Assembly: GCA_024644385.1 (NCBI GenBank) | Contig: JAHELB010000007.1 | Coordinates: forward strand, 1-54,249 | DNA length: 54,249 nucleotides | Direction of reading: 5' to 3' | DNA from: Nitrosopumilaceae archaeon | GTDB taxonomy: Archaea > Thermoproteota > Nitrososphaeria > Nitrososphaerales > Nitrosopumilaceae | Shown here: in pieces, positions 1 to 7,247 of the stretch | How positions within the stretch are numbered: the first letter of the stretch is position 1 | Layout of the letters: each line of letters begins with the position of its first letter | Notes under the pieces: generated by a model | Told to the model about the DNA's origin: nothing | Database searches by the model: none | Seen by the model: the letters and a program-made list of their open reading frames with translations, nothing else | Made by a program: the position numbers and the translations under genes

Positions 1-1094
1 CAGAAAATCATAGTTCTAACATTAGTTACTTGACAATAAAATCTCCATATGGAAACACAACTGGTAGTGGTTGGTACATTAAGGAAAAAACTGCTGATTT
101 TACTATTTCAGAAAAATATGTTTATGATGAATATCAAGACGGTATAAGATATGCCTTTAGCGGTTGGAATGATGGAAATACTCCAAATTCGCTGAATAAC
201 TCTATCATTATGAACCAGTCTAAAGTGGTTACCGCAAATTGGACAGAACAATATCGTTTAGACTTTGTAAATACAAATCAAGACGTAACCCTATTAGGTT
301 CAGGTTGGCATGATAAAGGATCCCTTGCGACCCTAACAGCAATAAACAATTCTAATCTGGACAAAACCATATACACATTCAAAGAATGGTTAAGTGCAGG
401 CCCAAATGCTGCAATAATACAAAACTCTACGTTATCCTCAACAAACATTGCAATGGAGAAACCATATTCGATTATGGCAGATTGGCAGGAGCAGTATTAT
501 CTTGATGTTAATAGTGGTTATGGACAAGTAAACGGTTCTGGATTCTATGATGCAGGTACATATGCCACATCTTACATCAACTCTGAGATTCAGGAAACAG
601 GTCAGTCAGGAGTTAGAGTAGCATTTGATGGGTGGACTGGGGATGCAAATTCTCAATCCATGAACGTTAAGGTATTCATGGATTCTCCAAAGTCAATAGA
701 AGCAAATTGGAATAAACAATACTTCCTAACAGTAAATTCAGAATATGGCAATCCCCATGGTTCAGATTGGTATGATGAGGGTCAAATTGCCACGTTTGGA
801 ATAAAAATTCCTAGGGAACCTGTAGGATTCTGGAACCAGCAAGTGTTTTACGGTTGGGATGGGAGCTCCGAAACACCTGGAATGAAAGGGACTACTTTAA
901 TGAATGGACCAAAAACAATAACTGCCAATTGGAGTGATGACTCTTCGCTTTCTATACTGAACATCGGAATAATAGTTGGGCTAGGAGTAGTGGCATCAAT
1001 TGGTTTTGTAATCCTAAAGAAGAAAGTCAAGCCAAATTCTTCTAATGAATTTAGGATAGAGGAGATTGAAAATTGGACATCCAAAAAACCATAA
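1..1094 (+). CDS. Cell-surface protein with InlB-B-like repeats (5' end outside window)
   Basis: The reading frame is open back to the first base, so the gene is truncated by the window edge; the first usable codon inside is a TTG at 30, which is probably not the real start. At least four repeats of about 75-80 residues are visible, each with a pattern like YFLTVNSEYG.P.GS.WYDEG, an FxGW core and an ending such as SIEANW or TITANW. This matches divergent InlB B-type (beta-grasp) repeats of exported proteins. A single hydrophobic helix near residues 308-330 followed by a KKK cluster suggests a C-terminal membrane anchor with the repeats outside the cell. The next gene starts inside its 3' end, so it may be co-transcribed with the secretion genes downstream. 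Ligand unknown. Confidence 0.8.
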   Translation, partial: ENHSSNISYLTIKSPYGNTTGSGWYIKEKTADFTISEKYVYDEYQDGIRYAFSGWNDGNTPNSLNNSIIMNQSKVVTANWTEQYRLDFVNTNQDVTLLGSGWHDKGSLATLTAINNSNLDKTIYTFKEWLSAGPNAAIIQNSTLSSTNIAMEKPYSIMADWQEQYYLDVNSGYGQVNGSGFYDAGTYATSYINSEIQETGQSGVRVAFDGWTGDANSQSMNVKVFMDSPKSIEANWNKQYFLTVNSEYGNPHGSDWYDEGQIATFGIKIPREPVGFWNQQVFYGWDGSSETPGMKGTTLMNGPKTITANWSDDSSLSILNIGIIVGLGVVASIGFVILKKKVKPNSSNEFRIEEIENWTSKKP

Positions 1095-1462
1095 TACTAA
1101 TGCCAATAGTAGGAGTCTTGCTAATTGCATCATATGGGTTTGGTGCTTCAATAGCAACTGCTTCAGAGGTTAATCAAATAAAATCTTTAGAGATACTAAC
1201 AACAACGGCAGGAAACGATGAAGTTGTAGATAGCATTGATATGGGAACAGGCGACAGTATTAGTTCTATTATTTTAAATTTCAAGGGTAGTCTTTCTAGT
1301 GGTACAACAGTGGATATATCATTAAAAGACTCATCTGGATCTGAGATTGGGAATGGTTCAGAGACTCTTTCCTCTCAAACAAGTGTTGTAACAATTACCC
1401 TGACAGATACTATTACCGCAGCAGAGAGACCTACTATGACAAGTGTTAGCATTACAATTTGA
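1073..1462 (+). CDS. Small secreted protein, possible TasA/camelysin-like filament or matrix subunit
   Basis: The protein has 129 residues with an N-terminal hydrophobic segment (about residues 7-29, IILMPIVGVLLIASYGFGAS) typical of a signal peptide, then a Ser/Thr/Asp-rich beta-type region without Cys. The TTG start at 1073 is chosen because GGAG at 1061-1064 sits 8 bases upstream and because it gives the signal peptide a Lys; an ATG at 1100 is the alternative. It overlaps the preceding gene by 22 bases and is followed 16 bases later by a second small secreted protein and then a SipW-type signal peptidase. That order resembles the sipW-tasA arrangement. No conserved domain is certain by eye, so the function is inference from context. 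Confidence 0.65.
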   Translation: MDIQKTIILMPIVGVLLIASYGFGASIATASEVNQIKSLEILTTTAGNDEVVDSIDMGTGDSISSIILNFKGSLSSGTTVDISLKDSSGSEIGNGSETLSSQTSVVTITLTDTITAAERPTMTSVSITI

Positions 1463-1478
1463 TGAGGATGATGTGATA

Positions 1479-1901
1479 ATGCTTGCAAAAATAATTCCCC
1501 TGACAACATTGCTAGTAGTGGCATCAACGGTTCTAGGTTTTGGAGCCCCTCTTGGTACCTCTGCAACTTTAGATAACTTTGGAGGTGATGATAACGTAGG
1601 GGTCACTGGAGCAGATACCTTTGTTACTAAAGTAACCTGGGATCAACAAGGCGCTGCCCATATAAAAGGCGCAACTGTTGATATTAAAAATACAGATACA
1701 ATAGCTCATACATATGAAATATGTGTAATCTCCAAAGAAAGTAATGGAGACCTCTCAGATACAGTTGGAACAACTTCAGATTGTGCCAGTACTGGATCTA
1801 TTTCATCAAGTGCAGTAGGTTCGGCGACCATAACTTTTAACTCGAAACTTAAATACTCAGCACTTCAAGATACCGACATTTCTATTGAACAAACAGCCTA
1901 A
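1479..1901 (+). CDS. Second small secreted beta-rich protein beside SipW-like peptidase
   Basis: The protein has 140 residues from the ATG at 1479, with GAGG about 11 bases upstream; an in-frame GTG at 1443 would add an acidic leader ahead of the signal peptide and is unlikely. Residues 1-25 form a signal peptide (LAKIIPLTTLLVVASTVLGF). The mature part reads as a beta sandwich with alternating hydrophobics (ATVDIKNTDT, SATITFNSKL) and two Cys about 20 residues apart that could form a disulfide. Position and layout suggest a substrate of the signal peptidase encoded 18 bases downstream, possibly a pilus or matrix subunit as known for SipW/TasA in bacteria and related archaeal bundling pili. 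Homology is not proven here. Confidence 0.65.
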   Translation: MLAKIIPLTTLLVVASTVLGFGAPLGTSATLDNFGGDDNVGVTGADTFVTKVTWDQQGAAHIKGATVDIKNTDTIAHTYEICVISKESNGDLSDTVGTTSDCASTGSISSSAVGSATITFNSKLKYSALQDTDISIEQTA

Positions 1902-1919
1902 GATGGTTTTTTCTGAGAG

Positions 1920-2717
1920 GTGCCAAATTTGAAATTAAAAAAGAAATCTATTATTGGTCTTGTTGCCATATTGCCTGTTTTGTTTTTTTTATGGCCAACT
2001 CATCTTTATGGTAATACTAGTTACATAATGCTCTTAGGAAACAGTATGTATCCAAACATCGAAAGTGGTACTCTGATAATAGTTCAACCAGATGAGCAGT
2101 ACTTACTTGGGGACATTATAGCATTTGTTAATGAGGATAATGTTAACGTAGTTCACCGCATAGTCGAGGAAACAGATGAAGGGTTTGTTACAAAGGGGGA
2201 TAACAATCCAAAAAACGATGAAGAAGCAGTACCATATGATGAAGTGTTGGGGCGGGCAAAATTCATTATACCCTATGTAGGATTTACTTCGCTATTTTTA
2301 AAATCACCATTGGGGATGGCAATTTTTGGAGTCTGGGTCTTAATTCTGGTTCTGCCTAAGAAACCTCGCAAGGAGAAGGTTGGGGAAGGACATATTTTCA
2401 AAATTTTTCATGTAGCACTTGGTGCAAATGTAGTGAGCTATGTAATGACACAGGTTGCACTTGGAATTGATATAAAATCCTCCGAGATCATGAATATTCC
2501 TCTAGCCAATTTTCTTGAATTATCCACTGCAAGTACAATTTCATTTGCTCTTTTTTTTAGCGTAATTGTTGCGTTTTATTTCTTTGTTCGAAATATTGAG
2601 AGCACCAAACCAAAGGGAGGAGATAAAATTAAATTAATTTTTGCAGCAAGTGGCACAATGATTCTTGTCATACAAATAATGAATATTATCAACCTTCTAC
2701 CAATTTTTTTAACCTAG
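1920..2717 (+). CDS. ER-type (SipW-like) signal peptidase I, S26B family
   Basis: This is a membrane signal peptidase of the archaeal/ER type. The catalytic Ser is in GNSMYPNI (about residue 42). The general-base position is His (VVHRIV) rather than the bacterial Lys, and the conserved Asp box is KGDNN. After the catalytic domain there are several further hydrophobic segments (about residues 130-150, 165-185, 200-222, 240-262), longer than a minimal enzyme. Start is a GTG at 1920; a TTG at 1929 would fit GAGAGG spacing better. It sits directly behind two small secreted proteins, which are its likely dedicated substrates. The AACATT/AATGTT dyad just after the stop (2726-2740) may aid termination. 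Confidence 0.9.
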   Translation: MPNLKLKKKSIIGLVAILPVLFFLWPTHLYGNTSYIMLLGNSMYPNIESGTLIIVQPDEQYLLGDIIAFVNEDNVNVVHRIVEETDEGFVTKGDNNPKNDEEAVPYDEVLGRAKFIIPYVGFTSLFLKSPLGMAIFGVWVLILVLPKKPRKEKVGEGHIFKIFHVALGANVVSYVMTQVALGIDIKSSEIMNIPLANFLELSTASTISFALFFSVIVAFYFFVRNIESTKPKGGDKIKLIFAASGTMILVIQIMNIINLLPIFLT

Positions 2718-3236
2718 CGAGATAACATTTTTAATGTTAATAGCCTACACGCATAAAAAATTCTTTTTAATATTTAGCGTAATGAAAATTAAAAATTTCT
2801 GATTTAGTTCGAGCTCCTTTACTCTTGTTTTAATTTGAGTTTTATCATTTTGTATTTTACAAAGGATGAATTTTGATTCTAAAGTATTGTAATAAATCCA
2901 TATGACAATAGAGTATCCTTAAAAGTAATTTCTTGCTATTTTATATCGGGCATGGAGAGAATGTGGAACGTAGTTGTACTGATAGCTATTTTGATCGTAG
3001 GATCAATATCAGTTGCAGTGTAAATACTCTAGTCATTGATGAATAACTTGCCTTACCGTATATCTTATTTCGTGATTCTTAGATAATCATCATAAATCTC
3101 TTATGTTTCTTGGGTTCCATTAAATAGGTCAGGTATAATTTTTATCCACATATCCGTTTCTGAATTGATTAATTTCATACAATTTTTATTCACCTTAAAG
3201 TATAGATTTGTCCATTCGATTTATTAAACCAGTGTT
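2718..3236. other. Intergenic gap of about 520 bases
   Basis: No long coding region is visible on either strand. It is AT-rich with a short dyad after the signal peptidase stop and one possible very small membrane ORF at 2952-3023, listed separately. The rest probably holds promoter DNA for the winged-helix gene at 3237. Confidence 0.5.
2952..3023 (+). CDS. Possible 23-residue single-helix membrane peptide
   Basis: An ATG-to-TAA frame encodes a charged start (MERMW) followed by an almost purely aliphatic stretch (NVVVLIAILIVGSISVAV), as expected for a single transmembrane helix. An internal ATG at 2961 is also possible, with GGAG just upstream. The frame is very short and the AT-rich surroundings could produce it by chance, so only conservation in relatives would establish it. 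Confidence 0.3.
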   Translation: MERMWNVVVLIAILIVGSISVAV

Positions 3237-3527
3237 ATGGAATTAGTCTTTGTGTTGAGTAGTAAGAGGGTCAGAAGGGATCAGATGAGCATAATGGCTG
3301 ACATTTTATTGAGTATAAAACAACCAAAAATTTTAACACACATAATGTACGACACACAATTGAGCTACACTCAACTAAAGAGACATCTTGAAACCCTGAT
3401 TTCTTTGGGTCTAGTAGTTGATGTAAAGTCTAGAGATAATCAACGTTCTTTCAAACTTAGTGAAAAGGGAAAAATCTTTGTTGCCACCATTGCAAAAAAT
3501 GGTAAAAATAATAAAAGAAAAAACTAA
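3237..3527 (+). CDS. Winged-helix transcriptional regulator (HTH_45/ArnR-like)
   Basis: This is a 96-residue basic protein whose body (about residues 14-85) fits a winged helix: MSIMADILLSIKQPKILTHI forms helix 1 and 2, LSYTQLKRHLETLISLGLV the recognition region, and the following FKLSEKGKIF is the wing and last helix. Such single-domain archaeal regulators usually bind DNA as dimers. The ATG at 3237 is used; an internal Met near residue 17 could be the start if the first 15 residues are not conserved. It stands alone between two larger gaps, so its target cannot be read from context, though both neighbours encode exported proteins. Confidence 0.8.
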   Translation: MELVFVLSSKRVRRDQMSIMADILLSIKQPKILTHIMYDTQLSYTQLKRHLETLISLGLVVDVKSRDNQRSFKLSEKGKIFVATIAKNGKNNKRKN

Positions 3528-3638
3528 ACGTTACCGCTCAAATAATTTGGAGATTGTTTGCTAGATTAGTTCAATACTCGTCCTTTTTGTTCATCAATTT
3601 GAAAAAGCTACAAATCACGTAGAGGTAAATCCCATAAC

Positions 3639-4967
3639 ATGAATATGAAAACAAAGATTACCTCAATTTTTGTTTTAATTATTGCTGTTTTTTTTATTTA
3701 TGGTGGTTTGGCAAATCTTATGGGTTCGGCAGATTTAGCGAGAACTATAAATTTACAAAATCTGGAGGGTGATTTTGAATCTATTGAGATTTATTCCTAT
3801 GCCTATTCTGACGATAACAAAGGAAGAGCAAATTATTCAAGTCAGGAATTTGAAAACATTGTTCCAGATGATAGTTGTTCTTGTATAGCTTTTAGATTTG
3901 ACGATGTACAAAATGGATGGTTATCTTTTGTTCAGCTTGAGATAATACAGAAATTTAGAGGCCAAAATATTCCTCTCACAATTGGAATAATGGGAAATGA
4001 ATTACGAGGATATATGGCAACTTATGTTAAAGAAATTACCAATGAAGCTAATTCTACAATAGAAATTGCAAATCATGGTTGGCTACATGAGGATTTTACT
4101 ACTATAGACAAAAAAACCCAAAGTCAATTAATGCAAAAAACCAATAAAAAAATATTTGAAGTAACTGGAAAAACTCCCAGTATTTTCATTCCTCCTTTTA
4201 ATGTTTTTAATAACGATACAATAAAAGCAATGAAAGAAAATAATTTTACTCATTTTAGTTCTAGTGTTGTTAATAGCCAACCCCCTTACCCTCTAAAAAA
4301 ATCTGATTTGTATCATTTCCCAGAGACTGCTACAACTGGTACCATTAGTTCGGAGCTAAACCTTTTTGAGGGTCTTTCACATAAAGAAACCTTAAAAGAT
4401 ATTCAAGCTAGCCAAAATATTTTTGGGTTCTCAGTTGTGGTTATGCATCCACAGGAATTCTCGATTATTAAAAATGGAGCTTATTCTGATCAGATTGACC
4501 CGAATCAAATTCATGAACTTGATTTGTTAATTAACGAAATCCAAAAATCTAATTTGAAAATAGTTTTTCTAAGCCAAATTAATGAAAATTTGGTTGATCC
4601 TTTAAAAAATAAAAAAACAGAATTAGCAAAATCAGGATTGCAAAATCAGGTAGGTATACCAAATTTAGAATTTGGTTCTAGACAAAGTTACCAATCTACT
4701 CCGATTCCCTCCTGGATAAAAACAAATGCAGAGTGGTGGGTTCAGGACAGAATTGATGACCAAACCTTCATTCAAGGAATCCAATTTTTGATTAAAGAAG
4801 GAATAATGGTTGTTCCTAAAACAGAAAAGGTTGAAAATTATTCAGAAACATTTGTCCCAGTCTGGATAAAGAACAATGCAGGTTGGTGGACACAAGGATT
4901 GATTTCTGATGATGATTTCCTGAAAGGAATAACATTTCTAGTTGAAAAAGGAATAATTGTCCTTTAA
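3639..4967 (+). CDS. Secreted polysaccharide-deacetylase-like protein with two C-terminal Trp-Trp modules
   Basis: A 442-residue exported protein. Residues 1-30 form a signal peptide or anchor. Residues about 85-310 resemble the NodB/DUF2334 deacetylase fold: metal-binding Asp pair in FRFDDVQ, a HGWLH motif (HxxxH) for the metal, and IFIPPFN in the position of the RxPY motif. The C-terminus carries two copies of a 35-40 residue module, IPSWIKTNAEWW (about 356-392) and VPVWIKNNAGWW (about 407-442), each ending in a GI.FL..EGII helix. The same module occurs in the partial gene at the far end of the window. The enzyme may act on N-acetylated surface glycans; substrate unknown. Confidence 0.8.
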   Translation: MNMKTKITSIFVLIIAVFFIYGGLANLMGSADLARTINLQNLEGDFESIEIYSYAYSDDNKGRANYSSQEFENIVPDDSCSCIAFRFDDVQNGWLSFVQLEIIQKFRGQNIPLTIGIMGNELRGYMATYVKEITNEANSTIEIANHGWLHEDFTTIDKKTQSQLMQKTNKKIFEVTGKTPSIFIPPFNVFNNDTIKAMKENNFTHFSSSVVNSQPPYPLKKSDLYHFPETATTGTISSELNLFEGLSHKETLKDIQASQNIFGFSVVVMHPQEFSIIKNGAYSDQIDPNQIHELDLLINEIQKSNLKIVFLSQINENLVDPLKNKKTELAKSGLQNQVGIPNLEFGSRQSYQSTPIPSWIKTNAEWWVQDRIDDQTFIQGIQFLIKEGIMVVPKTEKVENYSETFVPVWIKNNAGWWTQGLISDDDFLKGITFLVEKGIIVL

Positions 4968-5013
4968 CTAAATTCATTCTTTCCGAAAAAATAATTTAAA
5001 TTAAACTAGTGGG

Positions 5014-5376
5014 TTATTTACGTAAAATTTTCGTGGATATCTTTTCGCTAAAATATAATAAATTTATACCTGCCATTAAACCAAATATCATACTTGAAAA
5101 TATCACAGTAGAATGTTTAAAATAAAAAATTAAAAAATCATAGCTTACCATTGGAACAATTAGCATAGGAAATAATATTATCAAAAGTTTAGCGATATAC
5201 TTGATTGGGTTATTTTTAATAATCTTAATTTGCCGTGATTGTTCATCAGGGACTCGAAATGTTCCGACCATTAATGGCCATTGGTTCAATGGATTTAAAG
5301 AATTACTACCTATTGCTACCTGCGATCTTTTTTTATTTTTTTCATCCTTGCCAAAAAACAAATTCAAAGCCTCCAA
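5014..5376 (-). CDS. Hypothetical two-helix membrane protein
   Basis: The protein has 120 residues. The first 55 are polar and basic (KDEKNKKRSQ), then two transmembrane helices follow at about 63-80 (LLIILFPMLIVPMV) and 90-110, with a basic C-terminus (KISTKILRK). The start is a TTG at 5376, forced by an in-frame stop just upstream, with AGGT about 8 bases before it. It stands alone next to a tRNA gene. No family recognised. Confidence 0.65.
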   Translation of the reverse strand: MEALNLFFGKDEKNKKRSQVAIGSNSLNPLNQWPLMVGTFRVPDEQSRQIKIIKNNPIKYIAKLLIILFPMLIVPMVSYDFLIFYFKHSTVIFSSMIFGLMAGINLLYFSEKISTKILRK

Positions 5377-5433
5377 AGGAACCTTTCATTTTAGGTCAAG
5401 GGTATGAGATATGATAAAGGATTAGTTAGAGTA

Positions 5434-5507
5434 TGGGCCCGAAGGGCTTCGATCCCTTGGCTCACCGGTTATGAGCCGGTTACTCTACCAAGCTGAGTTA
5501 CGGGCCC
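5434..5507 (-). tRNA. tRNA with CAU anticodon (elongator Met or Ile2)
   Basis: A 74-base cloverleaf without encoded CCA. Acceptor GGGCCCG/CGGGCCC with discriminator A, D stem ACTC/GAGT, anticodon stem ACCGG/CCGGT with loop CTCATAA (anticodon complement at 5471-5473), and T stem AAGGG/CCCTT. The T loop reads ATCGAAG, so the usual T54 is A. It is not the initiator, which has an A1-U72 pair and GGG/CCC at the anticodon. The GGGCCCG acceptor would also suit an isoleucine tRNA whose CAU is modified to read AUA, so Met versus Ile2 is left open. Confidence 0.92.
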
Positions 5508-5548
5508 TACAAAAAAGAGAAAAATCTTCAGTTTAAAATGTTATGAGC

Positions 5549-6181
5549 TTAACAGTATGCTTCATAGCAGCTATCAAGCAACAGGTTTTGTGCTGAGATG
5601 GATTTGTCTGCAATTTGTATCAATTCGTTAGTACTAGTTGATGCTACCTCTATGATATTTCTCCACACAGCTGCATGTCGGATGTCTGCTTCTGTATGCA
5701 GTTTGAAATATTCAGTTGCATCTTCGTTTGAAATACCATAAAACTTTGATAGTCCATCGAGTTTTGTTTGGCTGATTTTTGGAATTTCTTTTTCAAATGC
5801 ATACATTGCACAAGAACCTCCCTCATAGGAATTCATTAAATCAGACAAATCTGATACTGCTTTTTTGGTTTTCTCCAAGCCGCTATATTCTATCAGTTCT
5901 TCCTCTGATATTCCAAGATTGGTTGCAAATTTTATCCAGGGTTGTACGTGATCTGCCTCTTCTTGCTGATTTTCGATTAATTTTGGAATTATAGCTTCTG
6001 GGGCTTTACTAATTATAGGCGTCATAAAGGATGGTACAGCCTTTACAAGTTGAAAGTATTCTTTAGAATATCCCGCTAGAGATTCTATTGTAAGTTTTCC
6101 ATCAGACCACATCTCGTAGAATGGGTGTTTTAGCAAGCTTCTTTCTTCAATCATTTCATCAATACGTTTTATCAAACTCAT
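5549..6181 (-). CDS. CADD-like heme-oxygenase-fold metalloprotein, candidate p-aminobenzoate synthase
   Basis: This belongs to the TenA/PqqC-like all-helical fold. Counting from the longer TTG start at 6202, the metal ligands expected for CADD are visible: an Glu pair and His in QEEADHVQPW (81-85), E137, H169, D173 and H176 (HTEADIRH), plus Tyr29 and Lys147 near the positions important in the chlamydial enzyme. CADD proteins make p-aminobenzoate from their own tyrosine in an oxygen-dependent way, supplying folate or tetrahydromethanopterin synthesis. The ATG at 6181 is preferred because a TATA-like TTTTTTATT lies about 25 bases upstream (leaderless pattern); a TTG at 6202 adds 7 residues. Confidence 0.8.
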   Translation of the reverse strand: MSLIKRIDEMIEERSLLKHPFYEMWSDGKLTIESLAGYSKEYFQLVKAVPSFMTPIISKAPEAIIPKLIENQQEEADHVQPWIKFATNLGISEEELIEYSGLEKTKKAVSDLSDLMNSYEGGSCAMYAFEKEIPKISQTKLDGLSKFYGISNEDATEYFKLHTEADIRHAAVWRNIIEVASTSTNELIQIADKSISAQNLLLDSCYEAYC

Positions 6182-6260
6182 ATTCTTTGTCGTTTTTGCC
6201 AATAAAAAAATCTTTGTTGTTTACAAAAGATTTTATGGACAAAATATGAAATTGGTTTGG

Positions 6261-6354
6261 GTTCCAGTGGTGTAGACCGGTCAAGCATACTGCCCTTTCA
6301 AGGCAGTGATCCCGGGTTCAAAATCTAACGATGAAAATCCCGGCTGGAGCACCA
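6261..6354 (+). tRNA. tRNA-Glu (TTC) with a 15-base intron in the T loop and encoded CCA
   Basis: Acceptor GTTCCAG/CTGGAGC (one G-U pair at 2:71), anticodon stem CTGCC/GGCAG with loop CTTTCAA giving anticodon TTC at 6297-6299, discriminator A and encoded CCA at 6352-6354. The T arm is interrupted: the contiguous gene reads CCGGGTTCAAA, then 15 extra bases, then TCCCGG. Removing 6323-6337 restores a perfect T stem-loop (GGGTTCAAATCCC). The intron is listed separately. Confidence 0.95.
6323..6337 (+). other. Archaeal tRNA intron with bulge-helix-type splice signal, T loop
   Basis: The 15 bases between TTCAAA and TCCCGG are the excess over a normal T loop. TTCA (6317-6320) pairs with TGAA (6332-6335) to give a 4-bp central helix, stacked on the CCGGG/CCCGG T stem through a 3-base AAT bulge. 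Cutting after the second base of each bulge (AA/A and AA/T) yields exactly the canonical T loop. This is a relaxed bulge-helix-loop substrate for the archaeal splicing endonuclease, at a non-canonical position. Confidence 0.88.
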
Positions 6355-6395
6355 AGATTTATTTAGTAATGAAAGAGCTTTTTGACTAGGCAGTC

Positions 6396-7247
6396 TTGGA
6401 CAGGAAAAATTTAGAGATTAATCCTTTACTTGAAAACTATGGCAAATATATTGATAAAATAAATCGTTCTTTGGATAAAGAATTAGATCTTTATTCAGAA
6501 TCAGAATTCATAGAACCACTAAAATATTCTTTAGATGGGGGCAAAAGAATTAGACCAATTATCCTAGTTTTGGCAGCTGAAAGCGTAGGAAAAATTGATG
6601 AAAATACACTGGTGGCATCATGTGCTGTAGAGTTTTTACATATGGAGTCTATAATTCACGATGACATTATTGACAATGAAACCTTGAGAAGGCAAAAGGA
6701 TCCATTTCACATCAAATATGGATACAACACGAGTGTCTTGACTGGAGATTTTGTTTTAGGATTGATTCTTGGAATTTCCTCAAGGTTAGATAATGCAAGA
6801 ATTACAAAGGAATTGGCAAGCACGGCCATGCTAATGAGTGAAGGTGAAATGATTGAAAATCGGCTTGAAACAAGTGAAGATGTTACCTTTGATGATTATC
6901 TAAAAGTAATAGAATACAAAACGGCAGTTGCATTTCAAGCAGCTTCCAGAATAGGAGCAATCATTAGCAAAGGAACGGAAGAACAGATAGAATCCTTAAC
7001 TGAATATGGAAAAAATATAGGAATCGCGTATCAAATTAGAGATGATTTGTTGGATTGGAAAAATGAGGATAAATTATTTAATTTTCTTATCAAAAAAAGT
7101 TCTGATCCAAGGGATGTCTTTGACAAGATGGAAGATCTTTTAAAAGATTTCTCTGAAAAAGCAAGACTCGGATTACGTAAAATTCCAGACAATGACGCAA
7201 AAGTTAATCTTGAAAAATTAATAAAGTTGACAATGTTTAAGGCATAA
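6396..7247 (+). CDS. Polyprenyl (geranylgeranyl/farnesyl) diphosphate synthase
   Basis: A trans-isoprenyl diphosphate synthase of 283 residues, making the C20 precursor of archaeal ether lipids or a longer chain. Both Asp-rich motifs are present: DDIID at 89-93 and DDLLD at 216-220, with GKRIRP (49-54) binding the pyrophosphate. The start is a TTG at 6396 with AGG 5 bases upstream. Its 3' end overlaps the convergent nuoN by 11 bases. Chain length cannot be set from sequence alone; GGPP is the default guess in this lineage. Confidence 0.88.
   Translation: MDRKNLEINPLLENYGKYIDKINRSLDKELDLYSESEFIEPLKYSLDGGKRIRPIILVLAAESVGKIDENTLVASCAVEFLHMESIIHDDIIDNETLRRQKDPFHIKYGYNTSVLTGDFVLGLILGISSRLDNARITKELASTAMLMSEGEMIENRLETSEDVTFDDYLKVIEYKTAVAFQAASRIGAIISKGTEEQIESLTEYGKNIGIAYQIRDDLLDWKNEDKLFNFLIKKSSDPRDVFDKMEDLLKDFSEKARLGLRKIPDNDAKVNLEKLIKLTMFKA

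Noticed and set aside
1-1094. Tandem repeats at the window start as DNA repeats or a CRISPR-like array
   Set aside because: The repetition is at protein level (about 75-80 residue domains) with diverged DNA; no identical direct repeats or spacers.
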